Shown here: in pieces, positions 7,563 through 16,063 of the stretch
How positions within the stretch are numbered: position 1 is the first letter of the stretch
Layout: each line of letters begins with the position of its first letter
Assembly: GCF_004365655.1 (NCBI RefSeq)
Contig: NZ_SOEO01000002.1
Span: 62,001 to 126,000 of the forward strand
Source of the DNA: Epilithonimonas xixisoli
Lineage (GTDB): Bacteria; Bacteroidota; Bacteroidia; Flavobacteriales; Weeksellaceae
Length of the DNA stretch: 64,000 nucleotides
Reading direction: 5' to 3'
Translations under genes and position numbers: made by a program
The notes under the pieces: model-generated
Database searches by the model: none
What the model was told of the DNA's origin: nothing
The model's input: only the letters and a program-made list of their open reading frames with translations

Positions 7563-9530
7563 TTAGTTAACTATTTTCTTTATAACCACTTCCCCATTTT
7601 CTGAAGTTGCTCTCACTAAGAAAATCCCTTTCGCTTGATAATCCATTGGAATAACATAATTAGCGCTAGTAGAAATCTGTGATTTTGTACTTAATAATTG
7701 TCCTGCAGCAGAATAAACTTCTACTTTTGCGTTTTTCCAATCTTTAGCAAATCTAACGACCCATTTTGCATCTTTTTTAGCGATGATTGTTTGAGATAGA
7801 GAAGTATTATCCGTTCCAAGAGTTCCACCTTCTGGCATCTCATAGTACAATCCTAAATTCTGGGATCCACTCATTGCAATAGACTCGCCATCTACTATCT
7901 TTACAAATTGTCCTTGTGCATTTTTGAAGTAGAAGCTGTTACCATTGGAAAGACCATCTGGCACTCTATCACCTTTTTCGTAAACTTCAAATTTTACAGT
8001 GTAAGGCTTTTCGTTATAATCGATGTAAAGCGGAATTTCTTTAGATTTGAAAGCAATTTCATTAGCTTCATTGATGTATAATTTTTCATTATAATTATAA
8101 TCTAATCCGCCTTCAGACTTTTCTTCTTTCGTAAATATTTTTCTCTCGTCTGTATAAGCTTGAAGTGTAGCCTGTCTACTAAAACCAGTAATTGCCGATG
8201 GTGAAACTGCATAATAAGTTCTGTCTATCTCCAATCCATCTGTGTCATACATTACAACAGCAACTTGTTTTACAATCTTGTCGGCTGCAATTCCATCATT
8301 CTCCTGAGAAGCTCCTTTAGCAGCAGTTACGGAATAGTTAACTCCATCCTGACGAGAAGCTTCTTTAAATCTTCTTGTCTTAGTTAAATTAAGTGTTGCA
8401 GAAGTATTGTTGTTCAACTTTACCATAAATGCGCCCAAAGGCTTTATCATAGTAGATCTTGTATCTCCCGCCTGGAAATATCCATCAGAAGTTCTTAGGA
8501 CAACTAATGTTCCAGGATAAGTAGATCCTTGCGTAATATTCCATTCTACGTTAGAAGATGTATAATATGCCACTCCCGCAAGATTTGAAATAAAATTCCC
8601 ATCACTTGCATTGGTTCCTTCATTATCTCTCGCAATAAATCTCAAATCTACGTTTGTAAGAAAAGGATTGGCCAATTGATAAAGATTCAAACCATAATTA
8701 GCATCCCAGTTAGGTGTTTTTGGCAGGAAAGGATCGTGAATGTAGCTATAATATTTCTCACCAAAAATATTAGACCCATTACCATTTATTCCAAACCCTC
8801 CCGCATAAGCTCCAGATAATGTTATCTGTACATTGCTTGTTAAAACATCAGATGCTGGAGTTCCTTTGAAAATTTTCTTTTGTGTATCTGGAATCCAAAA
8901 ATAAGTTTCGTTTGGATTTCTTCTTGGTAAACTATAGTAGGTCAACGGGCTTATGAATGTACTACTGGGATTTCCAGCTGCATCATATGCTGAACCTCCA
9001 TATGCAATTTGATCGAAACGTGCTTTCCAATGATTCCACCAAAAAGCGGAATTCAGGCTAAAACGTCCTGTAGAATTATTCGTAAGGTTCGTTACGTTCA
9101 ACTCTGGAAAAACGCCCACCAAATCTTGAATTTTATAATTAAAGAAAGGTAATCCAATCTGTTGTCTTCCCGTGATACCATTGTTATAATCAGAACGGTA
9201 TTCTTTGTTCACGATTCCAGTAATATCTCCTTGAGGAATATCTTTGACATACAACTGCCCGTAACTGTTAGATCCGTTATAAATTAGATTGAAATTAGAA
9301 TTAGTCCCAACAGTTACTTTACTAGCAAAGGCCGCATCTTTCACAATCATAATGTTACCAGAGTTATTGATAAGTCCGGTACCTGCAAGCTCCAGCCCGC
9401 CTCCATTGTAAACTAGAGTCTGCGGTTGTACTGTAACAGTAGCAGTATTTCCCACATACGTAAGTACAGTTTGGGAATTTGCAATGATATTGAACAGTAT
9501 TAATTTAAGAGTAAATATTTTCTTAATCAT
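7563..9530 (-). CDS. Secreted T9SS cargo protein, unknown function
   Basis: 655 residues with an N-terminal signal peptide (about 20 residues, ending IANSQ) and a C-terminal type IX sorting domain (VEVYSAAGQLLSTKSQ..YVIPMDYQAKGIFLVRATS..VVIKKIVN). The passenger is beta-rich with many Gly, Asn and aromatic residues, and no catalytic motif is evident. T9SS cargo crosses the outer membrane and is usually released or attached through lipopolysaccharide. A clear TATCTTTG promoter lies at 9557-9564 and the small PID-type gene follows by 16 bp. It could be an adhesin or surface-structure protein. Confidence 0.75.
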   Translation of the reverse strand: MIKKIFTLKLILFNIIANSQTVLTYVGNTATVTVQPQTLVYNGGGLELAGTGLINNSGNIMIVKDAAFASKVTVGTNSNFNLIYNGSNSYGQLYVKDIPQGDITGIVNKEYRSDYNNGITGRQQIGLPFFNYKIQDLVGVFPELNVTNLTNNSTGRFSLNSAFWWNHWKARFDQIAYGGSAYDAAGNPSSTFISPLTYYSLPRRNPNETYFWIPDTQKKIFKGTPASDVLTSNVQITLSGAYAGGFGINGNGSNIFGEKYYSYIHDPFLPKTPNWDANYGLNLYQLANPFLTNVDLRFIARDNEGTNASDGNFISNLAGVAYYTSSNVEWNITQGSTYPGTLVVLRTSDGYFQAGDTRSTMIKPLGAFMVKLNNNTSATLNLTKTRRFKEASRQDGVNYSVTAAKGASQENDGIAADKIVKQVAVVMYDTDGLEIDRTYYAVSPSAITGFSRQATLQAYTDERKIFTKEEKSEGGLDYNYNEKLYINEANEIAFKSKEIPLYIDYNEKPYTVKFEVYEKGDRVPDGLSNGNSFYFKNAQGQFVKIVDGESIAMSGSQNLGLYYEMPEGGTLGTDNTSLSQTIIAKKDAKWVVRFAKDWKNAKVEVYSAAGQLLSTKSQISTSANYVIPMDYQAKGIFLVRATSENGEVVIKKIVN

Positions 9531-9556
9531 CCTTTTGGTTTTGTGTGTTTATCCGG

Positions 9557-9564
9557 CAAAGATA
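9557..9564 (-). promoter_or_regulatory. -7 promoter element of the T9SS cargo gene
   Basis: Minus-strand TATCTTTG fits TAnnTTTG exactly and lies 27 bp before the start codon. Confidence 0.6.
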
Positions 9565-9601
9565 TTAATTTTTTAAATAACGGAAAATAATATATCAATA
9601 A

Positions 9602-10786
9602 TTAAGAATTTAATAATATTGAGTCAATCTTCACTTCTTGATTATTTTCAATATTGAACATATAATCTTCTAAAACTTTTTCAGTCGTCCCTCTCAGTCC
9701 TCTTGCGCCAAGTCCTTTGTTCATCGTATCTTCCACGATTTCATATATAGCATTATCAGAAAATTCTAGGCTCACATTATCCATTTTGAACAACTCTACA
9801 AATTGATTGACGATGGAATTTTTCGGTTCCTTCATAATTCTCACAAGAGTTTCTTTGGTCAATTTTTCCAAATATGTAATAATCGGAAATCTCCCCAAAA
9901 GTTCTGGGATGAGACCAAAACTCTTCAAATCAATTGCATTAATTTGACTCAAGATGTAATCTTCATCATCTGTTTTTTCTAATTTATCTTTAGAAAATCC
10001 GATAGCTTGTTTATTAAGTCTTCTTTCAATAATCTCCGTCATGCCATCAAACGCACCTCCTGCTATGAAAAGGATATTTTGTGTATTAACTTGAATATAT
10101 TTTTGATCCGGATGCTTACGACCTCCTTGTGGCGGTACATTTACAATACTACCTTCCAAAAGTTTCAACAATCCTTGCTGTACACCTTCTCCCGAAACAT
10201 CACGGGTAATACTTGGATTGTCCGATTTTCTGGCGATTTTATCAATCTCATCTATGAAAACAATACCTCTTTCTGCCTTTTCCACATCATAATCTGCAAC
10301 CATCAAAAGCCTGGACAAAATACTTTCCACATCTTCCCCAACATAACCAGCTTCCGTAAGAATCGTTGCATCTACGATACAGAAAGGAACATTCAATTGT
10401 TTTGCGATGGTTTTTGCCAGTAAGGTTTTCCCTGTACCGGTTTCACCAATCATGATAATGTTGGATTTCTCAATCTCTACTTCTCTGTTTTCGGTTTTAG
10501 CGTGTAGTAATCTTTTATAATGATTGTAAACTGCGATAGACAATTGTTTCTTCGCCTGATCCTGCCCAATGACATACTCATCCAAAAAAGCTTTGATTTG
10601 TCTTGGTTTTTTCAGCTCATCCAGAGATTCTGCCATAGCTGATTCTGGTGTATTGCTCACGCTGTCTTTTACGATAGAATGAGCTTGTTCTATACAATTT
10701 TCGCATATAAAGCCGTTTTGCCCAGAAATCAGGATTTGAACTTCATCCTTTTTTCTTCCACAAAACGAACATTGATTTGGATTCAT
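9602..10786 (-). CDS. clpX: ATP-dependent Clp protease ATP-binding subunit ClpX
   Basis: 394 residues. The N-terminal zinc-binding domain has the C4 pattern [15 protein letters not shown]. The AAA+ module shows Walker A GETGTGKT, Walker [12 protein letters not shown], the pore-loop neighbourhood GGRKHPDQK and the sensor-2 motif GLGARGLR. ClpX unfolds tagged substrates in the cytoplasm and feeds them to ClpP; clpP is not in this window. It is the third gene of a leftward greA-HIT-clpX series, with a terminator between HIT and clpX, so it may have its own promoter in the short gap. Confidence 0.97.
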   Translation of the reverse strand: MNPNQCSFCGRKKDEVQILISGQNGFICENCIEQAHSIVKDSVSNTPESAMAESLDELKKPRQIKAFLDEYVIGQDQAKKQLSIAVYNHYKRLLHAKTENREVEIEKSNIIMIGETGTGKTLLAKTIAKQLNVPFCIVDATILTEAGYVGEDVESILSRLLMVADYDVEKAERGIVFIDEIDKIARKSDNPSITRDVSGEGVQQGLLKLLEGSIVNVPPQGGRKHPDQKYIQVNTQNILFIAGGAFDGMTEIIERRLNKQAIGFSKDKLEKTDDEDYILSQINAIDLKSFGLIPELLGRFPIITYLEKLTKETLVRIMKEPKNSIVNQFVELFKMDNVSLEFSDNAIYEIVEDTMNKGLGARGLRGTTEKVLEDYMFNIENNQEVKIDSILLNS

Positions 10787-10813
10787 AACTATTTAGAATT
10801 CTATTAATTAAAA

Positions 10814-10836
10814 AAAAGAAGTCAGAAACTTCTTTT
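10814..10836 (-). terminator. Terminator after the HIT gene
   Basis: Stem AAAAGAAGT / ACTTCTTTT followed on the minus strand by a T-run, overlapping the last base pairs of the HIT gene. Confidence 0.7.
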
Positions 10837-11224
10837 ATGCATTGATGATGGATTCCTGAATTTCTTTATATTCTTCCGGCGACAAAATCAGCCTGATATT
10901 TTTAAAATTCATTTCATCCACATTGTTTAAAGGTATCAAGTGGATATGAGCATGAGGCACTTCCAAACCAACTACAGCCACACCTACTCTTTTGCATTGA
11001 ATTGCTTTTTTGATCTGTTTAGCAATGTCTTGTGTGAAAGCCCAAAGTTCTTTGTAATCTTCTGATTCCAAGTCAAAAATCAAATCGGTTTCTTTTTTTG
11101 GAACAACCAATGTATGTCCTTTTACCAAAGGCATGGCATCCAAAAAAGCGATGTGTTTATCGTCTTCTGCAATTTTGTAGCTTGGGATCTCTCCGCTGAT
11201 GATTTTAGAAAAAATACTGCTCAT
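10835..11224 (-). CDS. HIT family protein (HINT-type nucleotide hydrolase)
   Basis: 129 residues, full length for the HINT branch. It contains the histidine triad VPHAHIHLIPL near the C-terminus and the N-terminal FSKIISGEIPSYKI motif. These small cytoplasmic dimers hydrolyse nucleoside phosphoramidates, and the exact substrate cannot be told from sequence. It sits 57 bp after greA and 48 bp before clpX on the same strand. Confidence 0.93.
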   Translation of the reverse strand: MSSIFSKIISGEIPSYKIAEDDKHIAFLDAMPLVKGHTLVVPKKETDLIFDLESEDYKELWAFTQDIAKQIKKAIQCKRVGVAVVGLEVPHAHIHLIPLNNVDEMNFKNIRLILSPEEYKEIQESIINA

Positions 11225-11281
11225 AATTTTTAATATTGATCATAATTTTCAGCAACTATTAAACCAACATTTATTTGATTT

Positions 11282-11749
11282 TTATAATGAAATCTCCAAA
11301 ACTTCAAAAGAAAGTTTGTTGCCATTTGGCAAGATGATATCAGCCGTTTCGCCCACTACTTTACCAAGAAGTCCTTTTGCGATAGGTGTATTTACAGAGA
11401 TTTTTCCTGATTTGATATCACTCTCGTTGTCAGGAACCAAAGTGAATTTTTGTTCTCCTTTTGTTGCATTGTTTTTTAATCTAACTGTTGTAAGAATCGA
11501 AACTTTGCTAAGATCTAGCTGAGTCACATCTATGATTTTTGAAGTCGCTACAATGTCTTTCAGTTTAGAAATTCTCATTTCCAGCATGCCTTGCGCCTCT
11601 TTCGCCGCATCATACTCTGCGTTTTCTGACAAATCACCTTTATCTCTAGCTTCAGCAATCTGCTGAGTTACTTTTGGTCTTTCGATGGTTTCAAGTTGTT
11701 CCAGTTCAGACTTCATTTTGTCCAAACCTTCTTTGGTTACGTAGTTCAT
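11282..11749 (-). CDS. greA: Transcription elongation factor GreA
   Basis: 155 residues, standard length. The N-terminal coiled coil carries the tip motif ARDKGDLSENAEYDAAKE with the conserved acidic pair that coordinates Mg in the RNA polymerase secondary channel. The C-terminal FKBP-like domain ends VGETADIILPNGNKLSFEVL. GreA stimulates cleavage of backtracked RNA. Its leader, between a TATATTTG promoter at 11826-11833 and the start codon, contains a terminator-like hairpin (11782-11806), which suggests leader attenuation or a short RNA. Confidence 0.96.
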   Translation of the reverse strand: MNYVTKEGLDKMKSELEQLETIERPKVTQQIAEARDKGDLSENAEYDAAKEAQGMLEMRISKLKDIVATSKIIDVTQLDLSKVSILTTVRLKNNATKGEQKFTLVPDNESDIKSGKISVNTPIAKGLLGKVVGETADIILPNGNKLSFEVLEISL

Positions 11750-11771
11750 AACAATAAAATTTGTCGTTGGT

Positions 11772-11806
11772 ATAAAAAAATAATCCGACCTTTGCCGGAT
11801 ACTATT
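11772..11806 (-). terminator. Terminator-like hairpin in the greA leader
   Basis: On the minus strand ATCCGGC-AAAG-GTCGGAT makes a 7-bp stem and is followed by TATTTTTTTAT. No gene lies upstream on this strand, so the hairpin sits inside the greA 5' leader. See findings. Confidence 0.6.
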
Positions 11807-11825
11807 TTGCCTCGAATTGAGTTTA

Positions 11826-11833
11826 CAAATATA
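11826..11833 (-). promoter_or_regulatory. -7 promoter element of greA
   Basis: Minus-strand TATATTTG, an exact TAnnTTTG match, about 77 bp before the greA start codon. Transcription would begin near 11820 and pass through the leader hairpin. Confidence 0.6.
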
Positions 11834-11847
11834 TAATTTATTTTGAA

Positions 11848-12306
11848 ATGAAAATTAAAAAAAACATATCCCTTTTTACCTTAATACTGACTTTCAGTTT
11901 CTTAACATTTAACAATTCTTGTAGTGAACGAAACGAAACGGTTAACTGTTTTCCAAACACGCTTGTCTCTGTAAACACAAATCTAAATTTACAACCGTAC
12001 ATAAATGATCTTCAACAAAAAGGCTGGACTTATATTGATGAACAACAAGCTGGAACCAGAGGATTGATTTTAGTTAAAAATCTGAATGGTCAAATCTTCG
12101 TTTTTGACAGAAATGCACCTCATATTTGCCCCGGTTCCGACACAACTTTAGAAGTTAACAATCAAAAAATAGTTTGTCCAAAAGATGGCGCAGAATGGAT
12201 AATGTCTTCTGGTCAACCACTTAATGACCAAACCAAAGGTGTTTCACCAAAACGATATATGTTTGATTACAACCCATCAACAGGACAAATATCTGTCTAT
12301 AATTAA
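11848..12306 (+). CDS. Rieske-fold-like lipoprotein lacking both ligand histidines
   Basis: 152 residues. A lipoprotein signal (FLTFNNSC) places it in the periplasm, attached by Cys25. The C-terminal half resembles the Rieske [2Fe-2S] domain in spacing: HICPGSDTTLEV..KIVCPKDGAEW. The two Cys of the CxH and CxxH ligand pairs are kept, but the histidine positions are Gly and Asp. It therefore may not bind a Rieske cluster, or may use a different metal centre. It is followed after 2 bp by dtd on the same strand and is divergent from greA. Related proteins appear common in Chryseobacterium. Confidence 0.7.
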   Translation: MKIKKNISLFTLILTFSFLTFNNSCSERNETVNCFPNTLVSVNTNLNLQPYINDLQQKGWTYIDEQQAGTRGLILVKNLNGQIFVFDRNAPHICPGSDTTLEVNNQKIVCPKDGAEWIMSSGQPLNDQTKGVSPKRYMFDYNPSTGQISVYN

Positions 12307-12308
12307 TT

Positions 12309-12758
12309 ATGAAAATAGTTCTCCAACGCGTTTCCGAAGCCAATGTAAAAGTTGACAATCAAATTGTAGGCGCGATCGACAAAGGATTGATGTTGCTAAT
12401 TGGCGTAGATGAATCCGACGAATTTTCAGATGCAGATTGGCTAGTTAAAAAAATAATTGATGTGCGGGTTTTCTCAGACAATGATGGAAAAATGAATCTT
12501 TCCGTCAAAGATATCAATGGCAAAATACTTTGCATCAGCCAGTTCACATTAATATCGGATTACAAAAAAGGAAACCGACCTTCTTACATCAAAGCGGCAA
12601 AACCAGAAAAAGCCATTCCGCTTTTCGAATATTTTAAAGATGAATTAAAAAAGTCGGGACTCAAAATAGAAAGTGGAATTTTCGGGGCAGATATGAAAGT
12701 TTCATTAATCAATGACGGACCAGTTACTTTGGTTTTCGACACCAAAACAAAATTATAA
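12309..12758 (+). CDS. dtd: D-aminoacyl-tRNA deacylase
   Basis: 149 residues, standard length. Signature segments are MKIVLQRVSEANVKVD at the N-terminus, CISQFTL (the SQFTL motif) and NDGPVTL (the NxGPVT cross-subunit motif). The homodimer removes D-amino acids mischarged to tRNA in the cytoplasm. It starts 2 bp after the Rieske-like gene and ends at a strong bidirectional terminator, so the two genes form an operon. Confidence 0.96.
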   Translation: MKIVLQRVSEANVKVDNQIVGAIDKGLMLLIGVDESDEFSDADWLVKKIIDVRVFSDNDGKMNLSVKDINGKILCISQFTLISDYKKGNRPSYIKAAKPEKAIPLFEYFKDELKKSGLKIESGIFGADMKVSLINDGPVTLVFDTKTKL

Positions 12759-12783
12759 AGGAGCAACTATTTTGCTCCTTTTA
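12758..12783. terminator. Bidirectional terminator between dtd and the SIMPL gene
   Basis: A perfect 9-bp stem AAGGAGCAA / TTGCTCCTT with a 5-nt loop and A/T runs on both sides, placed between two convergent genes. Confidence 0.85.
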
Positions 12784-13515
12784 TTAATCTACTTCGTATT
12801 CTAATTTTATCGTAATGCTCGCTTCTTTTTCTTTCGAAGTCGTGTTGTAAGTTCCGCCGTAGGAATAATCTTCGTTGGAGTTCGGCGCTGTAATTTGAAT
12901 CACGCCCATTGTTGCTTTTTTTAGATTTCCCAAACCGCTTCCTGCATTTTCAGCGATTTTTTCTGCGCGTTCTTTCGCATCTTTAGTCGCGTCGGCAATC
13001 ATTTGTTGTTTGACCTCAGCTAGTTTTGTGTAAAAATATTGCGGAGAAGAAGATGTGAATTCAATTCCGCGGTTGATGATTTCCGTGATGTTTCTTGATA
13101 TATTTTCGATTTTTGAAACTTCTTTGGATTTGATGGAAACACTTTGAGTCAAATTGTAACCTGCAAATTCACCTTGCTGATAATTTCCGCTCGCGTCTGT
13201 AAAACTTCTGAATTGCTTTTGGATATCAACAGCGGAAAAAATCATTTCGTTTTCTTTCACACCTTTGGATTTAAGGTAATCGGAAATCACTTTTCTGTCA
13301 TTAGCCAAATCATCATAGGCAGTTTTCAATTCAAAATTATTCTTGGAAAAACTCCCAGACCAAGCGATAAAATCTGATGTGAAAGTTTTGGAACCAAGTC
13401 CTGTCACAGAAACTGTGTTTTCAGATTTGTTTCTATTTTTCACAGCATTACCGAGTAAAGCAAAGGCAATAATAAAACCTAAAGCAGCAATTCCCACTGC
13501 AATATAATTCTTCAT
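12784..13515 (-). CDS. SIMPL domain (DUF541) protein, membrane anchored
   Basis: 243 residues from ATG 13515. The longer frame from 13557 is rejected because it runs through an inverted repeat upstream. One N-terminal membrane segment (YIAVGIAALGFIIAFALLG) is followed by the SIMPL/DUF541 domain with VSVTGLGSKTF and the C-terminal SITIKLEYEVD. The family is periplasmic or surface-facing; some members protect against oxidative or signalling stress, but the biochemical function is unknown. A near-perfect inverted repeat at 13536-13558 lies just upstream and may be an operator. Confidence 0.85.
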   Translation of the reverse strand: MKNYIAVGIAALGFIIAFALLGNAVKNRNKSENTVSVTGLGSKTFTSDFIAWSGSFSKNNFELKTAYDDLANDRKVISDYLKSKGVKENEMIFSAVDIQKQFRSFTDASGNYQQGEFAGYNLTQSVSIKSKEVSKIENISRNITEIINRGIEFTSSSPQYFYTKLAEVKQQMIADATKDAKERAEKIAENAGSGLGNLKKATMGVIQITAPNSNEDYSYGGTYNTTSKEKEASITIKLEYEVD

Positions 13516-13535
13516 AAAATTTTGTATATGAATTC

Positions 13536-13558
13536 TTTGTATCAAACTTGATACCAAA
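13536..13558. promoter_or_regulatory. Inverted repeat upstream of the SIMPL gene (operator candidate)
   Basis: TTTGTATCAA and TTGATACCAAA are near-perfect inverted half sites separated by about 1-2 bp, 21 bp upstream of the start codon. The symmetry suggests a dimeric regulator site; no regulator is assigned. Confidence 0.4.
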
Positions 13559-13594
13559 TTTTAAGATTTTATTAACATATATTTTTTCAGACAA

Positions 13595-13627
13595 AACCCC
13601 TTCAGAGTTTCAAACTCTGAAGGGGTT
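13595..13627. repeat. Family C hairpin, copy 1
   Basis: Perfect 16-bp arms (outer AACCCCTTCAGA, core GTTT/AAAC) with a 1-nt loop. Its position downstream of folB on the minus strand suggests it can also act as a terminator. Outer arms differ from the other two copies but remain fully paired. Confidence 0.85.
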
Positions 13628-13650
13628 GAATTGTGTTTTGACTTATAAGG

Positions 13651-13672
13651 CTGATGCTCTCGAAGCCCATCA
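13651..13672. repeat. Family E element downstream of folB
   Basis: On the minus strand GGCTTCGAGAGCATCAGCCT matches family E copies at 32661 and 34049. It lies next to a second, diverged copy that forms the folB 3' end. Confidence 0.7.
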
Positions 13673-13678
13673 ACATTG

Positions 13679-14053
13679 TCAGTCTGTGGTTTTCGAAGAC
13701 TCCTTCTCAAATTCCAAACTCACGCCTTTCATTTCGCCTGGCATTGGCGGAATGGTTTTCGTTAATTTTATTTTGATGAATGTAATCTGTGGAAACTGAT
13801 TTTCGATTTTCGTAATGATTCTTCCAATCACGTGTTCCAAAAGCTGGGAACGAATTCCCATTTCCTGATGGACTATGTCGTTGATTTCTGCGTAATTGAT
13901 GGTATCTTTAAGGTCATCAGATTGCAATGCTTTTTCCAAATCCGAATGGACTTCCAGATTCACAACGTAATGATTTCCAATAATGGCTTCTTCTGGTAAA
14001 ACGCCGTGGTAAGCGTATATTTTTATGTCTTCGAGGATTATTTTTGATTTCAT
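13679..14053 (-). CDS. folB: Dihydroneopterin aldolase
   Basis: 124 residues. FolB motifs: IYAYHGVLPEE (with the residues that bind the pterin), INYAEIND, SQLLEHV and KLTKTIPPMPG. The cytoplasmic oligomer converts dihydroneopterin to hydroxymethyl-dihydropterin in folate synthesis. The last residues (ESSKTTD) and the stop codon come from a family E repeat (TCTTCGAAAACCACAGACTG), so the C-terminal tail was probably altered by repeat insertion. No other folate gene is adjacent. Confidence 0.93.
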   Translation of the reverse strand: MKSKIILEDIKIYAYHGVLPEEAIIGNHYVVNLEVHSDLEKALQSDDLKDTINYAEINDIVHQEMGIRSQLLEHVIGRIITKIENQFPQITFIKIKLTKTIPPMPGEMKGVSLEFEKESSKTTD

Positions 14054-14443
14054 TTTTTAAAAATAGAAAAAAAATTTGAACGCAAAGTTCGCAAAGATTC
14101 TTTTATCAAAAAATGAAAACATTTTTAAGTTCGCAAAGGTACTTCGACAAGCTCTGCATAAACTTCAAACTTAGCAAAGGAATAGACTACAGGAAATCTT
14201 CTATCTATTTAAAAAACTTTCTTTCTTGCGAAGCTGCAATAGGGATAGTAGTGGAAATCCTTTTTTGTGGATTGGATGATGTTCAAACTTTTCGGAAAGC
14301 ACCGTCCACAAAAAAGATTGCAACGGATAGCCCGACCCGAGCGGTGGCCCTTCGAGAGCCTCAGGATGACAAGCGTTGGCGAGGGGATTGCCCAAATCAC
14401 TTCATAAAAAAACCTCATCAGTTAAGACAAGGTTTGTAATTTT
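14054..14443. repeat. Intergenic repeat region between folB and nadA (families D, E, A)
   Basis: 390 bp with no convincing gene. It holds family D motifs (GCAAAGTTCGCAAAGATT at 14082-14099, again near 14130), a family E piece (CTTCGACAAGCTCTGC near 14143), a degenerate family A hairpin (14233-14335, inner arms TTTTTTGTGGA / TCCACAAAAAA) and another family E piece (CCTTCGAGAGCCTCAGGATG at 14349). The 108-codon frame across it is repeat-derived. Confidence 0.75.
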
Positions 14444-15460
14444 TTATTTGATGCTTTTGGAAAGTTCCAGCATTTCTTCGATTGGTTTGAGTGCTTTCAG
14501 TCGCAACTCTTCTTCGATGATGATTTCTGGAAGTTCGTACTTCATACAGAGGTAAAGTTTTTCCAGCGTGTTGCGTTTCATATAAAAACACTCGGAGCAA
14601 TTGCAACTTTCGTCGAAAACCAAAGCGGGAATCAACTCTTTGTGAGGTGCACGTTTTCTCATTTCGTGAAGAATTCCTTCTTCGGTCGCCACAATAAACT
14701 GCTGACAATCATCTTTTTCAACGTAATTCAACAAAGCTGAAGTTGAGCCAATGAAATGTGCCAATTCCAAAACAGCCTCTTCACTTTCCGGATGTGCAAT
14801 CATTTTGGAACCTGGATGATCCGCCAATTGTTTAGCGATGCGCTCCATAGAAAATGCCTCGTGAACGATGCAACTGCCGTCCCAAAGAATCATATCTCGA
14901 CCGGTTTTTTTGCTGAGATAACGTCCCAGATTTTTGTCCGGAGCAAAGATGATCGGTCGGTCTTTTGGCAAAGCCTCGATGATCTGTTCTGCGTTGGAAC
15001 TCGTTACGATGATATCCGAAGCCGCCTTGGTTTCTGCGTTACAGTTGATGTAAGTCGCAATCAAGGCGTTTGGATGTTGCTCACGCATTTTGTTGAGACC
15101 TTCTGCGGAACAGCCATCTGCCAATGAACAACCTGCAAGCGTATCTGGCAAAACAACTTTTTTGGTTGGATTAAGGATTTTCGCTGCTTCTGCCATAAAG
15201 TGAACGCCACAAAATGCGATCATATCGGCATCGGTTTCCTTGGCTTGTCTCGCCAATTGTAAAGAATCTCCAAGAAAATCCGCAATATCCTGAATAGGTC
15301 CCGGCTGATAATAATGCGCCAGAATCACGGCATTTTTTTCTTTTTTAAGGTCAAGAATGGCTTGCACCAAAGCGTCTCCGGTTGGGATCGCGAATTCTTT
15401 AAGATCAAGAAAGCCTTTGACAGGCATATTATTTATTGCGGTGTTTAATGTATTGTCCAT
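14444..15460 (-). CDS. nadA: Quinolinate synthase A
   Basis: 338 residues. Motifs include AHYYQPGPIQDIADFLGDSL, the first cluster Cys in AFCGVHFMAEAAK, AGCSLADGCS, and the C-terminal CNCSECFYMKRN. The [4Fe-4S] enzyme condenses iminoaspartate with dihydroxyacetone phosphate to quinolinate in NAD synthesis. nadB and nadC are not visible here. It lies 15 bp after gmk on the same strand and is likely co-transcribed with it. Confidence 0.96.
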   Translation of the reverse strand: MDNTLNTAINNMPVKGFLDLKEFAIPTGDALVQAILDLKKEKNAVILAHYYQPGPIQDIADFLGDSLQLARQAKETDADMIAFCGVHFMAEAAKILNPTKKVVLPDTLAGCSLADGCSAEGLNKMREQHPNALIATYINCNAETKAASDIIVTSSNAEQIIEALPKDRPIIFAPDKNLGRYLSKKTGRDMILWDGSCIVHEAFSMERIAKQLADHPGSKMIAHPESEEAVLELAHFIGSTSALLNYVEKDDCQQFIVATEEGILHEMRKRAPHKELIPALVFDESCNCSECFYMKRNTLEKLYLCMKYELPEIIIEEELRLKALKPIEEMLELSKSIK

Positions 15461-15475
15461 TATGTGTTTCAGATT

Positions 15476-16063
15476 TTATTCGTTGATAAAGTTATTAATT
15501 ATTTTCTCGACTTCTGCTTTTGCCACGTCAAGATCTGTGTTAATAATAATTTTATCAAAATGTTTTTGATAGGTCATTTCCTCGCCTGCTTTTTCCACTC
15601 TGGTTTTGATGGTTTCTGCGCAATCGGTATTTCTTTTTATCAATCTCTGTTCCAACTCAGCGATGCTTGGTGGCATTACGAAAATCGATAGCGCTTTGTC
15701 TCCGAAAATCTCTTTCAAACGGATTCCACCTTTGACATCGACATCGAAAATCACGACTTTGCCTTGATTCCAGATTCTTTCGACTTCGGATTTCAGCGTT
15801 CCGTAATATTTGTCCGTGTAAACTTCCTCGAACTCGACAAATCCATCTTCCGAAATTTTCGCTCTGAATTCTTCTGGCGTTAGAAAGTAATAATCTTCAG
15901 AATGTTTTTCTTCGCCTCGTGGTTGTCTTGTAGTAGCGGAGATTGAGAAACAGAGTTCTGGCACAACCGACAAACCGTGTTTTACCAAAGTTGTTTTTCC
16001 ACTTCCGGATGGTGCGGAGAATATGATGACTTTTTGTTTCAAAATTTGATTTTTAAAATTCAA
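15476..16063 (-). CDS. gmk: Guanylate kinase
   Basis: 195 residues, typical size. P-loop FSAPSGSGKTTL, GMP-binding SATTRQPRGEEKHSEDYYFL, and VIFDVDVKGG are all present. It phosphorylates GMP to GDP in the cytoplasm. The start overlaps the end of the upstream hypothetical gene by 11 bp, and yicC lies further upstream on the same strand. The gmk-yicC association is widely conserved. Confidence 0.97.
   Translation of the reverse strand: MNFKNQILKQKVIIFSAPSGSGKTTLVKHGLSVVPELCFSISATTRQPRGEEKHSEDYYFLTPEEFRAKISEDGFVEFEEVYTDKYYGTLKSEVERIWNQGKVVIFDVDVKGGIRLKEIFGDKALSIFVMPPSIAELEQRLIKRNTDCAETIKTRVEKAGEEMTYQKHFDKIIINTDLDVAKAEVEKIINNFINE

Noticed and set aside
14113-14439. 108-codon rightward ORF
   Set aside because: It runs through family D, E and A repeats between folB and nadA and has no coherent protein signature.
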